64,000 nucleotides of DNA from Membranipora membranacea. Its lineage: Eukaryota; Bryozoa; Gymnolaemata; Cheilostomatida; Membraniporidae. The stretch lies in contig OU612073.1 in the NCBI GenBank assembly GCA_914767715.1, positions 1,238,001 through 1,302,000 on the forward strand, in the 5' to 3' direction. The notes below the pieces were generated by a model. That model had not been told where the DNA came from and searched no databases. It saw only the letters and a list, made by a program, of their open reading frames with translations. Below, piece after piece: positions 17,670 through 30,162 of the stretch; position 1 is the stretch's first letter, and each line of letters opens with the position of its first letter. A program made the translations under genes and the position numbers.

Positions 17670-20600
17670 ATGATGGATCTCAAAATCTTCGCAGTGCTGA
17701 TATGCTCTTTTGTGACTATAAGATGCCAAACATCTCGTCCAAGACCAAAAGGTTTGTTTCTTACTTACAATACATTACATGACAGACAGCAGGTCACTGA
17801 CAGTTGATTTGATGAGTTGCAACTCATCAAATCAACTGTCAGTGACCTGCTGTCTGTGATTACATACCTTCATTCGAGTCAAATCAAATCTTATTTCTTT
17901 GATTTAAATACTTGATGTTGACTATTCTATTGCATTATGACTGTTGATTAACAATATATTCATAAAATGGTAAACAAAACTGGGGCTGTCACCATGAAAG
18001 ATCCATTCTGAGCCTGCTCCTTATTTTACCTTACCTTTGTCTCTAAACAAAATTATGTTCCAACATTTCCTAGTGGTTAGTAGAGCAGTCTGAATTTATC
18101 GATTCACTTTGTTCCATAAGACATTACAGAATTTTCCTCGATCTGCTGACCTCATTTTAGAAATAACGTGACAGCAATGCTCTTATGCATGCCTTGCATA
18201 CACGACGTTACATCCGATCTCCCAGATGATGTCTGTTGAATTCAATTGCACGTAGCACCATTATATTAAATTGATAGATTGGCGGGCGAGGTCAAAATGT
18301 ATTCAGCTGCTGCCATCACTGTCTCATCTTGTCAGTTCTACTGATGGAATTATCAGTCATACAATGATGATAAGTCACGTTTTGTGTGAGTCTCTCACCC
18401 TTTATTCTGTTTTCAGAGCTGCTTGTGATGACTGTAGCCACTAATGCTAATCACGATGGATATCAACAGTTCTTAGATTCCTGTAACAAGCATGGTCTTA
18501 AATTAGAGGTAAGAGCTCCCCTCGCTGATAACCTCCACACACATCTCAATCAATAGATTACAATGATAGGGCGGCCAGCTCTTTTGACTTGGCTTAGTCT
18601 CCAGAACAGTAATAAGTTATCCCAAAATATTGATAACTGTACCGGCATAGGACTTTTGTATTATTTTTACTGATGTGACTGTCAGATTGAACAGCGGAAA
18701 CAACATTGCCTAGCCTCATACAATCACACAACATGACACACTTATTGGTAATCCGCGCACACTGCTAGTTTGTACTAGACCGGCACGTTTTGCCTCGAGC
18801 AGTAGTTGAGTTGATAGCTGAGATGAGTGCAGGCTCTCTTGAGTCATGATCTATAATTATTCAGGGTATCTCAGTGTATTATACAGTATTGTAACTGTGA
18901 AAGTGAATCACCTGCCCTACCTGGGGTCTACATGACATAAATCTAGTACTCAAGCGTCACGTACACACGAATCTCATCCTATTAGTGAAAGCTGACAAGA
19001 TTTAACCTGCTGTGTGTCTTGGAATAATTAGGAAATGTTTAAATCGCAGCCAAGCTGGCATGTTTTTCAAGTATCCGGTGTCAGGAGCAAAATAAGCGCT
19101 ATAATTGAAAAGCCGATCATTTGGGATTTTCCGTACTATGAATGATTCCTGTCATGTAGCCGTTATATTAGACATTGATGAGGCTATCAATGGTGGTAAA
19201 CACTGGTTCAGCTTCCTCCTGTCCATATGCTATATAGTAATGATTGTTGACGAGGAAATTGTCAATCAAATGATGAACCAGTGCAAGAAAAATCATTTTG
19301 GTCAATAAAAAAAGCCTCTTTTGTCTCAATTTATCTTTGTGTGAACATGATGTGGATGTTACCACCCGGTACACATGAGTTAATATTATAGCTTTTTATG
19401 AGCCTTGTCGTGTTGTCCCGGCAGGTGTTGTTTCAACGGCATATTTGAGCTACTACTTGAGACCTATACTATGGAGGCGACACATTTCCGAGTCGTGGTT
19501 TTTTAAGTCCAGGGTAGGCTTGCCGTAGCTAAAAGGCTTTTTGAAACTATGGTAGGCCTATATTTATGTTACAGAGGGGTCTGATCCAGAGTCAGATTTA
19601 CATTCAAGTGTAGTTTTCATTCAGGGTACACTTATGAGGAAGTAAGCCATCTATATAACCCCTTTCAATTTGTCAAAAAAAATAAGATGAAAAGAGACAA
19701 AGAGCGTCTTTTAAATTAACTTATGAATGGCGGTTGAGTTTTACTTTCAGCTCATTTATTTTGGTTTGCACAGCGTTCAACAAGGCCTTTGGTGAAACAG
19801 GACATATAGACCCCTATCAAAGCATACTCACACCTGAGAACTGGTTTGATCTTTTTCAAAGAACGGCTATGATTTATGGCCAGGTGTTTTTGAGAAAAAA
19901 GCTTACGACCGACCGACGTCACCCTTTTTCTATTTTGCATTCTCTTGTTATTGGCAATATTCCATATCATACAAATTCACTGTACAGCTCTCGAATTGCA
20001 TATAATGCCTTGTATTTGTATCGGTAGTGTCGTTCAACATTCATTTTTGCACCTTTTTCACTGTGTTTGGAAACCAGGCGACAATAGATTAGGGACAGTT
20101 CCAAACATAACAGATAGACTCTTACATGACTGGCCTAGTTCTTCAGCTATATTTGGTCAAACTGCTAACTAACTAACTGAAAGCTCATCCTAATAATGTA
20201 TGAAAAAGAAACGAAACATGTTTGAGAATGAATAGAGCATATTACATTGCCTATATGATTGGAAGATTCGGAAACAACATTTTACCATCCCACCTTGTCC
20301 AAGCTGACGTGATTGTTGGTCTTGTAGACGGTAGCTGCCGGCCTCAAGTGGACTGGAGGTGACATAGAGAAATTTGCTGGAGGTGGTATGAAGATTAACC
20401 AACTGAAAGCTGCTGTAGAGAAATATAAGGACAGAGAGGATTTAGCTCTACTCGTTACTGACAGGTGTGTACATGCCTGTCACATATCAGCTTTTACCGG
20501 TACCTGGCACTAGAAAACAAGTGCTTGCTGGAATTGCAGAAGGCATATTTCCTGCGGAATATTTATCGCTATGGTGGTTTTTTGTAAATTATTAGTCAAA

Positions 20601-23600
20601 ATGATTAATTAAAGCTACTGGATCACATGAGGTGATAAATTAAGTACTTAAGATTCTAAAGGATTATAAAGTGAATTTTACCAAAATGTAGGATAAATTT
20701 AAGCAAAGTGGCCGCCAGCTAATGATGTTTTTAGATGATGGGAGTCAATACAAAAGTATTTGACATTTAATGATTGATAAAAGACGATAATGACTATAAC
20801 TATCACTCCTACAGAGAAAAGACCATCAACATAAAAATACAGTGGGGATTTGGCCTGACAACTATGCTTTGCATTCATGCTCATTGCATCACTTCCAATT
20901 ATGATACAACTATTTAGTTATGTCACCCTATTTTAAAATTCATTCCAACTGATGTAGCTTTGTAAGCAAGCTGTGATTTTGAATAATATACTGGTACAGA
21001 TTGAGCTCATCCCATCATCATGGCTCTCATATACTGAGTAACCCTCCCATTTACCAATATGTGTTGATAACATTCTTTTAATTTGATTTTTAGTTATGAT
21101 GCTATAATGCATGGTACTGAGAATGAGATCCTGGATGCTTTCGTCGAGTACAAAGCTGGCGTCGTCTGCTCCGCTGAAGTCTTCATCTGGCCTGATGCTT
21201 CACTAGCTGTAAGTTCACAGTGTATGATAGTAATCTTCCCTGTCATAATTTTAAGCCCCCACGTCCACTTAAAATCCCACATTCTTATTTATTGGCAATA
21301 AATCAATCAATTGCATGATGAAATCTTTAAGAAAACTGAAATTGGCTAACTTTCAGAGCACAGAAAATGCTAATTTTTTTACAACAACAAATCAAAACTT
21401 AAAATTAATCAGTATAGTTATTAAGTGACTTGAAACTCCCTTTTCACCAGACATAACTCTGACGCAAATTTCACAATATTATCTATATTTGATAGTCTAA
21501 GTACCCACCAGCTCGTTCAGGAGAGTCTCGATATCTGAACTCTGGAGGATTTATGGGCTACGCTACTGATTTATACCAACTCCTCACAGACCATGAGATC
21601 GCTGATAGTGATGATGATCAGCTCTACTTTACTAATCTCTTCTTAGACGAATATCAGAATAAGGTAAATATACAACTATCAGAATAAGGTAAATAGACGA
21701 ATATCGGAATAAGGTAATAACTTATCACTGGAGGTAAAACACAGCTGATCTGTCTGTCCCAAACAAGCTGTGCAGCAACAAGATAAAGTAACTTGAACTC
21801 AAACATGACCCAAGTGGACATGGGGCCATTCTCCTTTCCAGGCAACTAGCAGCTTACGATGGGACGTTTATGTTTAATTTATGTTATTATTTTAGCTACA
21901 CGGTGGCAGTAAGTACACTGAGACTGAAGAGCCAGCACTTACACCAGCTAAAGCTATAGAGCAGATGAACATCAAACTAGACAAGAGATCTATCATCTTC
22001 CAGACTCTAAATGGAGTACTTGGTATGATTTTAATGCTCCTCTCCTTTCCTATTGAGTATTCATAGCATTATTTATATCCAGGCGGACACATGAAAGACT
22101 ATTAAATGCTCGTCCAGTGTCTTGTACTATTATAGTTTATGATCTTCATGACTCCAGATTCCGAAATTATTAGACCTCTTTGCTATGCCCCACAAAAATA
22201 GTTTTATGGTCCAAAGTTCTGCAAGTCCAGAGGTCTGCCAAGACCGTGAAGGTTAATGCTAATTTTCATTTTTATCATTTCAATTTGAATCTTCAACAAA
22301 ACTTATAACAATCATCATCATTGGTAACTACCTTGACGATTTTTTCTTTTTCTTTCTCTGCTGCAAAACAGAGAGCTATGAGAAGGAATCCATAGCTATA
22401 ACAAAACCGCAATAAATATGTACAACTGAATGAAACTAACCGTGGCTGTGTTTTTATTTCATTATAGATCAGGTTGATATTAAGTATAAGAACGATAATA
22501 GTTACCTGTTCAATCAGGGATCTGGAAGTACCCCTCTGGTAGTACACGGCAACGGACCTATCAAGGTAAGGCTATGATGGACTGTCAAGCATTGTTGTGG
22601 GGCAGGAACAACCCCCCCCCCCCACAACAATGCTTGTCAAGACAGGCTAGGTAAGGCTATGATGGATTGTCACAGCGGGTGCATATGGTGTTTTTATGTG
22701 GCAAACTACTTAGTATGATATTCTGAGATGAAGTTGGATAAGCATGTTGGGTGCATGTGAAAGAACCTTAGATTTTACTACAATGTGATCCACCCCACCA
22801 AGTCGATATCATATAGGCAATCCCACGATTTGTCGTAAATTGTTCTTAGCCGTTTGTCATTGGTACACTTCATATCGGTTTTGTCAGGCATACAAAACTA
22901 TCTGAAATTTAGGAACTTATAGGGCTGGGCGTGTGAGGTTAAATCTTACCATATCTTACTATTTGTTCAGAGTGTGACTGCAGTTTGAATCTTTTACTTA
23001 CAGCACAAGTTTAACAGGATGGTATCATATCTAAACGGAGCCTGGACACCGACTCACGGCTGTCTGTCCTGTAAGCGTAATGTGATAGATGTGGACTCTC
23101 TAGAGGAGCTACCCACCATGTATATGACACTAATGGTTGTAGAGACAACTCCATTCTTACATCACTGGCTCGCCAGAGTAGACGCTCTCGACTATCCTAA
23201 AGATAAACTGGATGTGTTCGTGTTTAATCAGGTATCTATCATGGGTGGTAGGAAGTAAGCTGCCAACCAAATGTGAAACTTGTACAATGTATTTACCTTT
23301 CCTAGCCACAACGCTAGCCAGTGAAAACTGGATTTTGAATTTACTAATTATTACTAAAGTATATAATGGTGGTTGCTCTCTCATTGACATTTTACCTCAG
23401 AGAGGGCATAACTACTAAATCACTTGTGGATTTAAGAACTTTAGCATTAGCAAATTGTAATAAAGGTAGCATTATAGCCAACATGTTGACTCTAATTCTC
23501 TGGGCTGGTAGGCAGGTAGCCAATCAACTTACCCCTTATATACGGACAATTTTGATATTGATGGTAAGTAATATTTGGTTTATGCCGCTCATTTTGACAG

Positions 23601-26600
23601 CATGGTTACCATGAGGAAGTTGTCTCCGCCTGGGTAGAGAAGAATAAGGACACTTATAAATCACTAGAGTACGTCTCATCTGAGAAGGGATTAAATGCAG
23701 CTCAGGGCAAAAATCAAGCCATGTAAGTAAATGATGACAAATGACTTCGATATACTTTGTCTTTGAACTTGGTGAAAGGGTAATGACATTCCTGAATAAA
23801 GACCTGTAGATATTGGCATTGAGTTTATTTCGGAAAAAAAAACTTTTCAAGCACCATGTTTGTGTAGTGATATATATATATCTTATTGTGTGCAAACCGA
23901 TCTTGTTTTGTAACTTTTTGGAAACGCCTTGATGTTCATGTAGATGGTAGCTGATTTGTGGTTGAAAATGAAATGCTACTACCAGCTATGCCGGCACATT
24001 TAAGAACTTAAACCAGTTGTCGTAGTTTGAACTCATTGTGCATGAATTTCAGGCAATGTAGAAACTCCGTTAACCATCCTATTACTCCCGTAGATATGAA
24101 GTATGAGTATTTCTCATTGTATTTGTTGATTATTTCACAGGTCAAATTGCAAGGAGAGGAAATGTGAGTACCTATTATCTATAGACTCTCTGGTTCAGGT
24201 TACAAAGACTGATATTATCCAACATCTACTCGGCTTTAACAGGTATATCATCTTATATCAGACCTTATTTTACTTATATAATCTGTTAGGATAGCATTGT
24301 GTCTATTGCTTCAATCATGTCACATTGTTGAGCCAGGCTCATGGGTTATAAGCCACTGCTAAAATCATATGTAACTGTTAGATGATCACTCCCTGCTTAT
24401 AGGTTAGAGTTCGATTTGATTATTATTAAAATCTACTTTCCACTATTGTCAATATAATAATGATCCTCATGGTTCTACTGAGAGGTAATGAAATGGTTTT
24501 TGTTATATATATATATATATGGAGCTCTATATTAGCATATTATAACTCTATGGATAAACATCCGGTGATAAATGGTAACTTGAGTTGAATATCTGTGATA
24601 TCTTGTGATATATGATGTGATATCTTGTGATATATGCTCGTGATATATATATGGTGATATACGATAACTAATGGATTAATTATTGACTGTACAGATCCAG
24701 TGTGTCACCTATGATCACACGACCAGGTCTGATGTTCAGTACCTTCTGGGCTGACACCACACCTAACGGTTACTACCAGCAGGGTGAAAACTATAAAAAT
24801 CATATTAGATATGAGATGATGTGAGTCATAATCACAGCCTGCATGTCACACAATACTGAGGGGAGACAATAACCGGAACAACAAGCAAAACAATATGATA
24901 TCAGGGAGTTTGGGGCTTTTGGGGGGTCTGTCCCAAACAAACTTATATTATCAGGGAGTTTAGGATATACCCCCACAAGCCTAAAACTCCCTGATATTTT
25001 AATACCAACGACTAAAGAATAAGGAATAAGGTCTGGAAGCTGTCACCCCTCAGTAGATGTGTCAGATTTTTTTCTCTCTATCCCCGTATACTAAACTAAT
25101 AACCATATTAGGTAGAGATAAGCATGTATATAACAGTGCACAACATGGACGGGTTGTTGTAGATCTTCAGTGACTCCTCTAATGGTCCGTCCTGGTCTAG
25201 CCTGGTCCACAATGTGGGGTAATGTAAGTCCTCGACATTACTATGAGAGAGCAGACGACTACACTGATTTAATCACTAACAAACAGCAGTAAGTTATGTC
25301 CTCCTATAATCTTTTGTTATAAATCAAAACCAATTTTTTTATGTTCTAATATCCGACTGAACATATCTTATACTGGCTGTCATATACTGGGTCAAATGCT
25401 GATACCTCTTACCAATATCGTCCACTTACAATCTGGAAATTTCAATTTCTCCAATATCAAAAATTCCAAAAAATAAGAACGAGCATGGTGAACATCAGTT
25501 GTTTACTTGGTCAGACCATAGATGAAGTAAACCACATATCAGTTAGATCTAAAGCCTCTGCTTGAGTTTCAATTTCACCCAATTCATGGCACTCGAGTAA
25601 TTAATGGTATATTTAGGCGGAAAGGTTGCACCAGCCTGAGTGCTGCAGTGGTTTGAACGCTTAATCAGGCTTTGTGCGCAGGTAGGCTGTAATATATAGT
25701 CCCCTTGTGTACAGCTAGACCTAGTTGGGGCGTGAACAATCTTTTCAAGGTTGTTGGCTAGCGCATAGATGCACCACACAGCATCGAATCCCATCGAAAT
25801 TTTCTCATATCATTATTGTTCTAATAATACAAAACAATTTGTCTGAATGTTCATGTTGATAGAATGGAGTTTATCCACAGCTAATATGAGGTTTGAAATG
25901 TAAATTTTAGTAACGCTAGACCTGATAGTGCGTATGTCTGCTTCACTAGGCCTGATTCTGCTTAAAAAAGTTGATTATATGTAGAGGTTTGGGCTGTAAT
26001 AGTTAATCTAGCTGTACATTTGTGGGTAAAACATAGATCCTGAATTGTTAATGGAGGTTTACTTGTCTATATGTTAGTGAAGCGCCTTGATTAATCTTAT
26101 TGATTGTGCTGCACATATCTGCTATCAAATTCATACTGTACTGTAGATACTGTCACTTCAATTGATGTCAGAAACCGATTTTTTAAACTTCAGCGAAATA
26201 GAATGTTACAATTTTTTTCAACTCCCCCCTGCTGTTTATGTTTGAATGTGAATGCAGCCTATTACTGACCCATGAACCTGTGAGCATGATAAACCGCTAC
26301 AAAAAACTAAGGATCCAAAAAAAAATGCATGAGAAAATATCGGGTTTGTTGTGCACTGGCTTGTTTATCATGAACATCAAATACAGATTTATTTGTTGAA
26401 TCTTGATCTATTGACCCAAGAGAAAATTTCTGACTTTTTGCCACTTCTGTTTTACAAAGTTAAGGTAAATGTGGTATATGCCTGTATTCTATACTTGCCA
26501 TGTGTATTTGTTCAGGGGTTTGTGGAACGTGCCCTACGCCTCCGGTCTTCATCTCATTAAGGGAAGTAAGCTAAGTTTGCTGCCCGAAGATCCATACAGT

Positions 26601-29600
26601 GCCGGAGACATGTTCCCTCCTCAGGACTATGATGTGGCCTTCGCTTATAACTGCAGAAAAACAGTAAGTTCCCTATTCATCTGAGGAATCTGCTGTAATC
26701 CGCTATCCTTTGTCTCAGGATAAGAGGTGTTGCGCTTTTGGTTAAGTCAACTCCGTGGTTATTTTGAATCTGAGAACCCAGTAACACCCAAAGCACTCAG
26801 AATTCTGCTAGTATGATCCCCTCATCCACAACCGTACTAAGTGATAAATCTGTGATACATGCTGATACTTTTGTTTGGGAGATTTTGAAGTTGCTTGCTC
26901 AATAAATACGAGAGGACTGTTAATGAGAGGTTTGCTGTAGTGATAGTGAATTGACTTTTATCTTCTATGTTTAGGGATTATTCATGCATGTGGTAAACCT
27001 GGAGGCATATGGACATCTGGTTAACCCCGACAGCTACGATACGAGTAGAGCAGTCCCCGATCTGTACGAACAGCTCACTAATAAGATAGACTGGGAGATG
27101 GATTATCTACACCCTGACTACCATTCATTATCTGCCAACGACACCGCAGAACTCGAAGAGGTGATCTTTATTTATTTATTTTTTTAACACTTTTATTGGC
27201 AGTCTATTTCATTCCAATAGCGGAATGTTTTCCGACTAATGCCGAAAAAAAAAGGAAAAGAGGAAAAAAAGGAAAGCTTGAGAATGGAGATGAGTTAAAA
27301 TGTTTCAGCAGTGAGGTGGAAATAGATCAGAAAACTTTGTGAAGAAAAAAAAAAAGAAATAAGATATTGCCATTATAGTTTATAATGCCCCTCACTTTGT
27401 AGGCTGATAAGCCTGATTCCCACTACTGTACCATCCTTTCATAACACAACGTGGATGTGTAGGTGGGAACCATGCTTTAGTTGTGTGATTTGTGAATGTT
27501 TAGAGGGTACATCATCATTCCAACTTCATATCCAGCTAGACTTGATATTCGTCTTCATCGGCTAGATTCAAATATGTGTAATATTTTTCAGAACCATATT
27601 GTCACCATATTACAAAATATCCACTGTAGGCTCAATTCTCTATGAAGACCAATTTTCCCCAATATAATATCAATATGTACTAGACCAAGTTTGGTCCATT
27701 TGCCAGCACCGGAGTTGCTCCTCCCTCCACTGGTCAAGCCGCAGGAAGGGGAGCAACTGGAATGAAGGCAAATTGGATCACACTTGTTCTAGTATTAATA
27801 CCCATATTTCTGTTGACACTCTATAGGCTCACTGTATAACTATATCTGTATGATGTTTACAGCCATGCCAAGATGTATACTGGTTCCCAATAGTAACTGG
27901 TAAATACTGTGAAGATCTGATCCACGTGATGGAGACCTTCGGTAAATGGTCAGGCGGCGGTAACACTGTAAGTTATACAAGGCAACATCAGCGTAAATCC
28001 TCTCTGAGATAATGTTCTCCCCCAGTCGGAAATGAATTTACCGACAGAAGAAACTGTTCACATATTGGCCTGATTCATATGGAACTGCCCGTAAGACACT
28101 TTCTTGTTACGACTGACACTTACCAATTTAGCTTCTATGATTTAATTCAAGAAAGCAAAACCAGGCATATTATAAATCTGAGGGGTATGACAATAATTAT
28201 GTACTTGCTTGCTCAGGGCTTATCATAGTTTACTCCCTGAAAATCAATCCAATCAACTGACCACGCTACATAGAATATATGAAGCGATTTTCTGGATCCC
28301 AATCATGACATTTTGAGTGACCATAACAGAAAAAAGCTTTCACTTTCACTTATGTCTGCCTTTATTAAATTATTGGGAGTATAAATAATGTAAGCCATCT
28401 ACAAACACACTCATACTGATCATTACTGCAACAAGTTTGATCCAATTGCCTGCATTCCTGTTGCTCCCTTCCACTGGTGCTGCGGCGTGACCAGTGAATC
28501 GGGAGCGAATCAGAATGCAGGCAAATGGACCAAACTTGGTCTAGCTCAATACCAATACCTTGACATCAATGATAATGATTATGGATTCTGTTAATACCTT
28601 ATGTAACTGAGATGTTGTATTATATTCAGGATGAGCGTTTGGCGGGTGGGTACGAGAACGTCCCGACACGTGATATACACATGAATCAGGTGGGATTAGA
28701 GCCTCAGTGGATACGACTACTCAAAGACTATGTACATCCTGTACAACTTAAAGTATTCTCAGGATATCACAGCGAGGTATGTTTACTCCTTATGTCATAC
28801 ACTCTTCTTTTAAAAGTACCCCCATTGTAGCAGTGCCATAGGGTATAGTATCCCCATTGTAGTAGTGCAATACTTATTTGTTTATATAAGACCTAGTAAG
28901 AACGACGATATTTTGATGAGATCGTCCTGTTCTTCCTTGGACTTTCATGTTAAATTAGAGCGTTGGTACGCTGCTAAAATCTCTACTGTAAACAAGTTTG
29001 TAAATGGTCACTCAATTCAATATGAATGGTTTATTTATCAATTCTGGATGACATTAGGCATTGTATGAGGTATGTATGGATGAGGCACTATCCTAAATCT
29101 TGTTTAGTTGGCCCTTGGAGGATGAGCTTGGTGAAATTGATCAATCAGCTTTCAAATTTCTAAAAACCATCTTGCATCAGGGAGAATTCCATTCTCTCTG
29201 CTTGCATGCAGCTGAAAAAAAGAATCGATGAAATGTTACCAATGTTTGTATATCCCGTCCTCCCTGGTATGTCCAACTTCCTGATTGTAAATTTTGAGCT
29301 TTTAGTTTTCTTCTCTTGGTTTATTTAGCAACAAGGTAGAAAACTCCCATTTTCCTTGGTCTAAATAAATATTGAGTATTCGTTATGCTCAACGGAAGAG
29401 ACTCTGGTGTGGCCTATTTTATTGATAATTTGGAGTACTAATGACATAAAATAAGTTATTATCTGCTTATTTATCCATTAATGGAGATGTTTTTATACGC
29501 TTTCCATGCGGAAAAGAATAAAGAAAAGTTTTTTCGCACACCAATTGCGTTGAGTGATCAAGCTATATATTTGTATTATATTTCCTCATGATTATTGTAG

Positions 29601-30162
29601 CTGAGTTCTATAATGAATTTTGTGGTGAGGTACCGTCCCGATGAGCAGCCTAGCCTTAGGCCACATCATGACTCCTCAACATTCACCGTCAACATGGCTC
29701 TCAATACTCTACATGAAGATTATGAGGTTAGTTATCTTCTCTACTAGTCGCACCAAATAGTTCACATGATGCAATTCTATTTCCAGAGAGATATTTTGGT
29801 AAAGTATTATATAAGGTTATACTCAGCCATTGCTTATCTGCAAGCTGTTGGGATGCTTTGCATGCTTATTTCACTATGACTCTGTAGAGTTTAGATCACA
29901 TCAGCTGTTATGCTACACATGAGTTACCTTCATTGCCTCATAGCGCCTAATTCTACTATTGTTTGAGTGTTTACCTGGTGACTAGAATGTTTAGATTTAT
30001 TGATAGGGAGGTGGTGTAAAATTTATCCGGTATAACTGCACACTGGTAGGGCTACGTAAGGGGTGGATGCTGATGCACCCCGGTCGCCTCACTCACTTCC
30101 ACGAAGGACTCGAGACTACGGGCGGTACCAGGTATATCATGGTCTCATTCGTCAACCCATAG
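17670..30162 (+). CDS. PLOD: Procollagen-lysine 2-oxoglutarate 5-dioxygenase (lysyl hydroxylase), 18 exons
   Basis: Exons: 17670-17751, 18417-18508, 20328-20464, 21094-21208, 21496-21663, 21896-22022, 22468-22565, 23004-23231, 23601-23722, 24141-24242, 24695-24820, 25163-25288, 26516-26663, 26975-27160, 27863-27967, 28630-28776, 29601-29726, 30007-30162. With all exons it encodes 796 residues, or 754 if exon 11 or 12 is left out; human PLOD1 has 727. A hydrophobic signal peptide (residues 1-19) sends it to the ER, where the family hydroxylates collagen lysines. The N-terminal glycosyltransferase-like domain keeps TDSYD (D103, D106) and the acidic run DSDDDQ (179-184), the Mn/UDP-sugar motifs of the multifunctional enzyme LH3; galactosyl- or glucosyltransferase activity is thus possible. 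The C-terminal dioxygenase keeps iron ligands H725, D727 (PHHD) and H777 (THFHEG), and R787 for 2-oxoglutarate, ending FVNP-stop. The closest vertebrate form cannot be decided. Confidence 0.93.
17782..17857. repeat. 76-bp perfect palindrome in PLOD intron 1
   Basis: Two 38-bp arms, exact inverted copies with no loop, meet at GTTG/CAAC (17816-17823). They begin 31 bp after the exon 1 donor. Perfect spacerless palindromes of this length are usually unstable, so this one is either young or an assembly or inversion product. Confidence 0.9.
21646..21720 (+). repeat. Triplicated 25-bp unit containing the PLOD exon 5 donor
   Basis: Three adjacent 25-bp units (21646-21670, 21671-21695, 21696-21720) each contain GAATAAG followed by a GTAA donor. 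The exon most likely ends at 21663, the first donor, because this keeps the frame with exon 6. The second and third donors (after 21688 and 21713) would add 25 or 50 nt and shift frame. Confidence 0.9.
22564..22672 (+). repeat. Duplicated PLOD exon 7 donor flanking a C-rich hairpin
   Basis: GGTAAGGCTATGATGGACTG at the exon 7 donor recurs, one base changed, from about 22650. Between them lies an inverted repeat (CAAGCATTGTTGTGGG with CCCACAACAATGCTTG, about 22586-22636) with a 12-13 C loop, followed by a GACAGGCTAGG motif also seen near 42437. This looks like a small insertion with a duplicated target. Confidence 0.65.
24695..25288 (+). other. Tandem homologous PLOD exons 11 and 12
   Basis: Exons 24695-24820 and 25163-25288 are both 126 nt, both start and end in phase 2, and encode alignable 42-residue segments: [18 protein letters not shown] with GYYQQGENY, and [18 protein letters not shown] with HYYERADDY. 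The family has this segment once (APLVTR...WSNFWG...GYYARSEDY). Either exon alone, or both, keeps the frame into exon 13. This is the architecture of mutually exclusive exons; sequence alone cannot show whether splicing is exclusive. Confidence 0.85.
24893..25000. mobile_element. Small hairpin element in PLOD intron 11
   Basis: ATATCAGGGAGTTT at the left end pairs with AAACTCCCTGATAT at the right, with an internal direct repeat of TATCAGGGAGTTT at 24949. It has no coding capacity. It resembles a miniature inverted-repeat element lying between the two homologous exons. Confidence 0.5.
27680..27792. mobile_element. MITE-like foldback, copy 1, PLOD intron 14
   Basis: Begins CTAGACCAAGTTTGGTCCAT and ends in an imperfect inverted copy (AATTGGATCACACTTGTTCTAG). 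Its interior has GTTGCTCC near the left and GGAGCAAC near the right arm. A second copy in the opposite orientation lies at 28430-28544, so this is a small family. Confidence 0.65.
28430..28544. mobile_element. MITE-like foldback, copy 2 (inverted), PLOD intron 15
   Basis: Its right end ATGGACCAAACTTGGTCTAG is the exact complement of the left end of the copy at 27680. The arms carry TTGCCTGCATTC and GAATGCAGGCAA. Length and structure match copy 1. Confidence 0.65.

Noticed and set aside
25620-25760. Possible tRNA-derived repeat in PLOD intron 12 (CTGCAGTGGTTTGAACGC)
   Set aside because: Only an A-box-like motif is seen, with no paired stems or second copy in the window.
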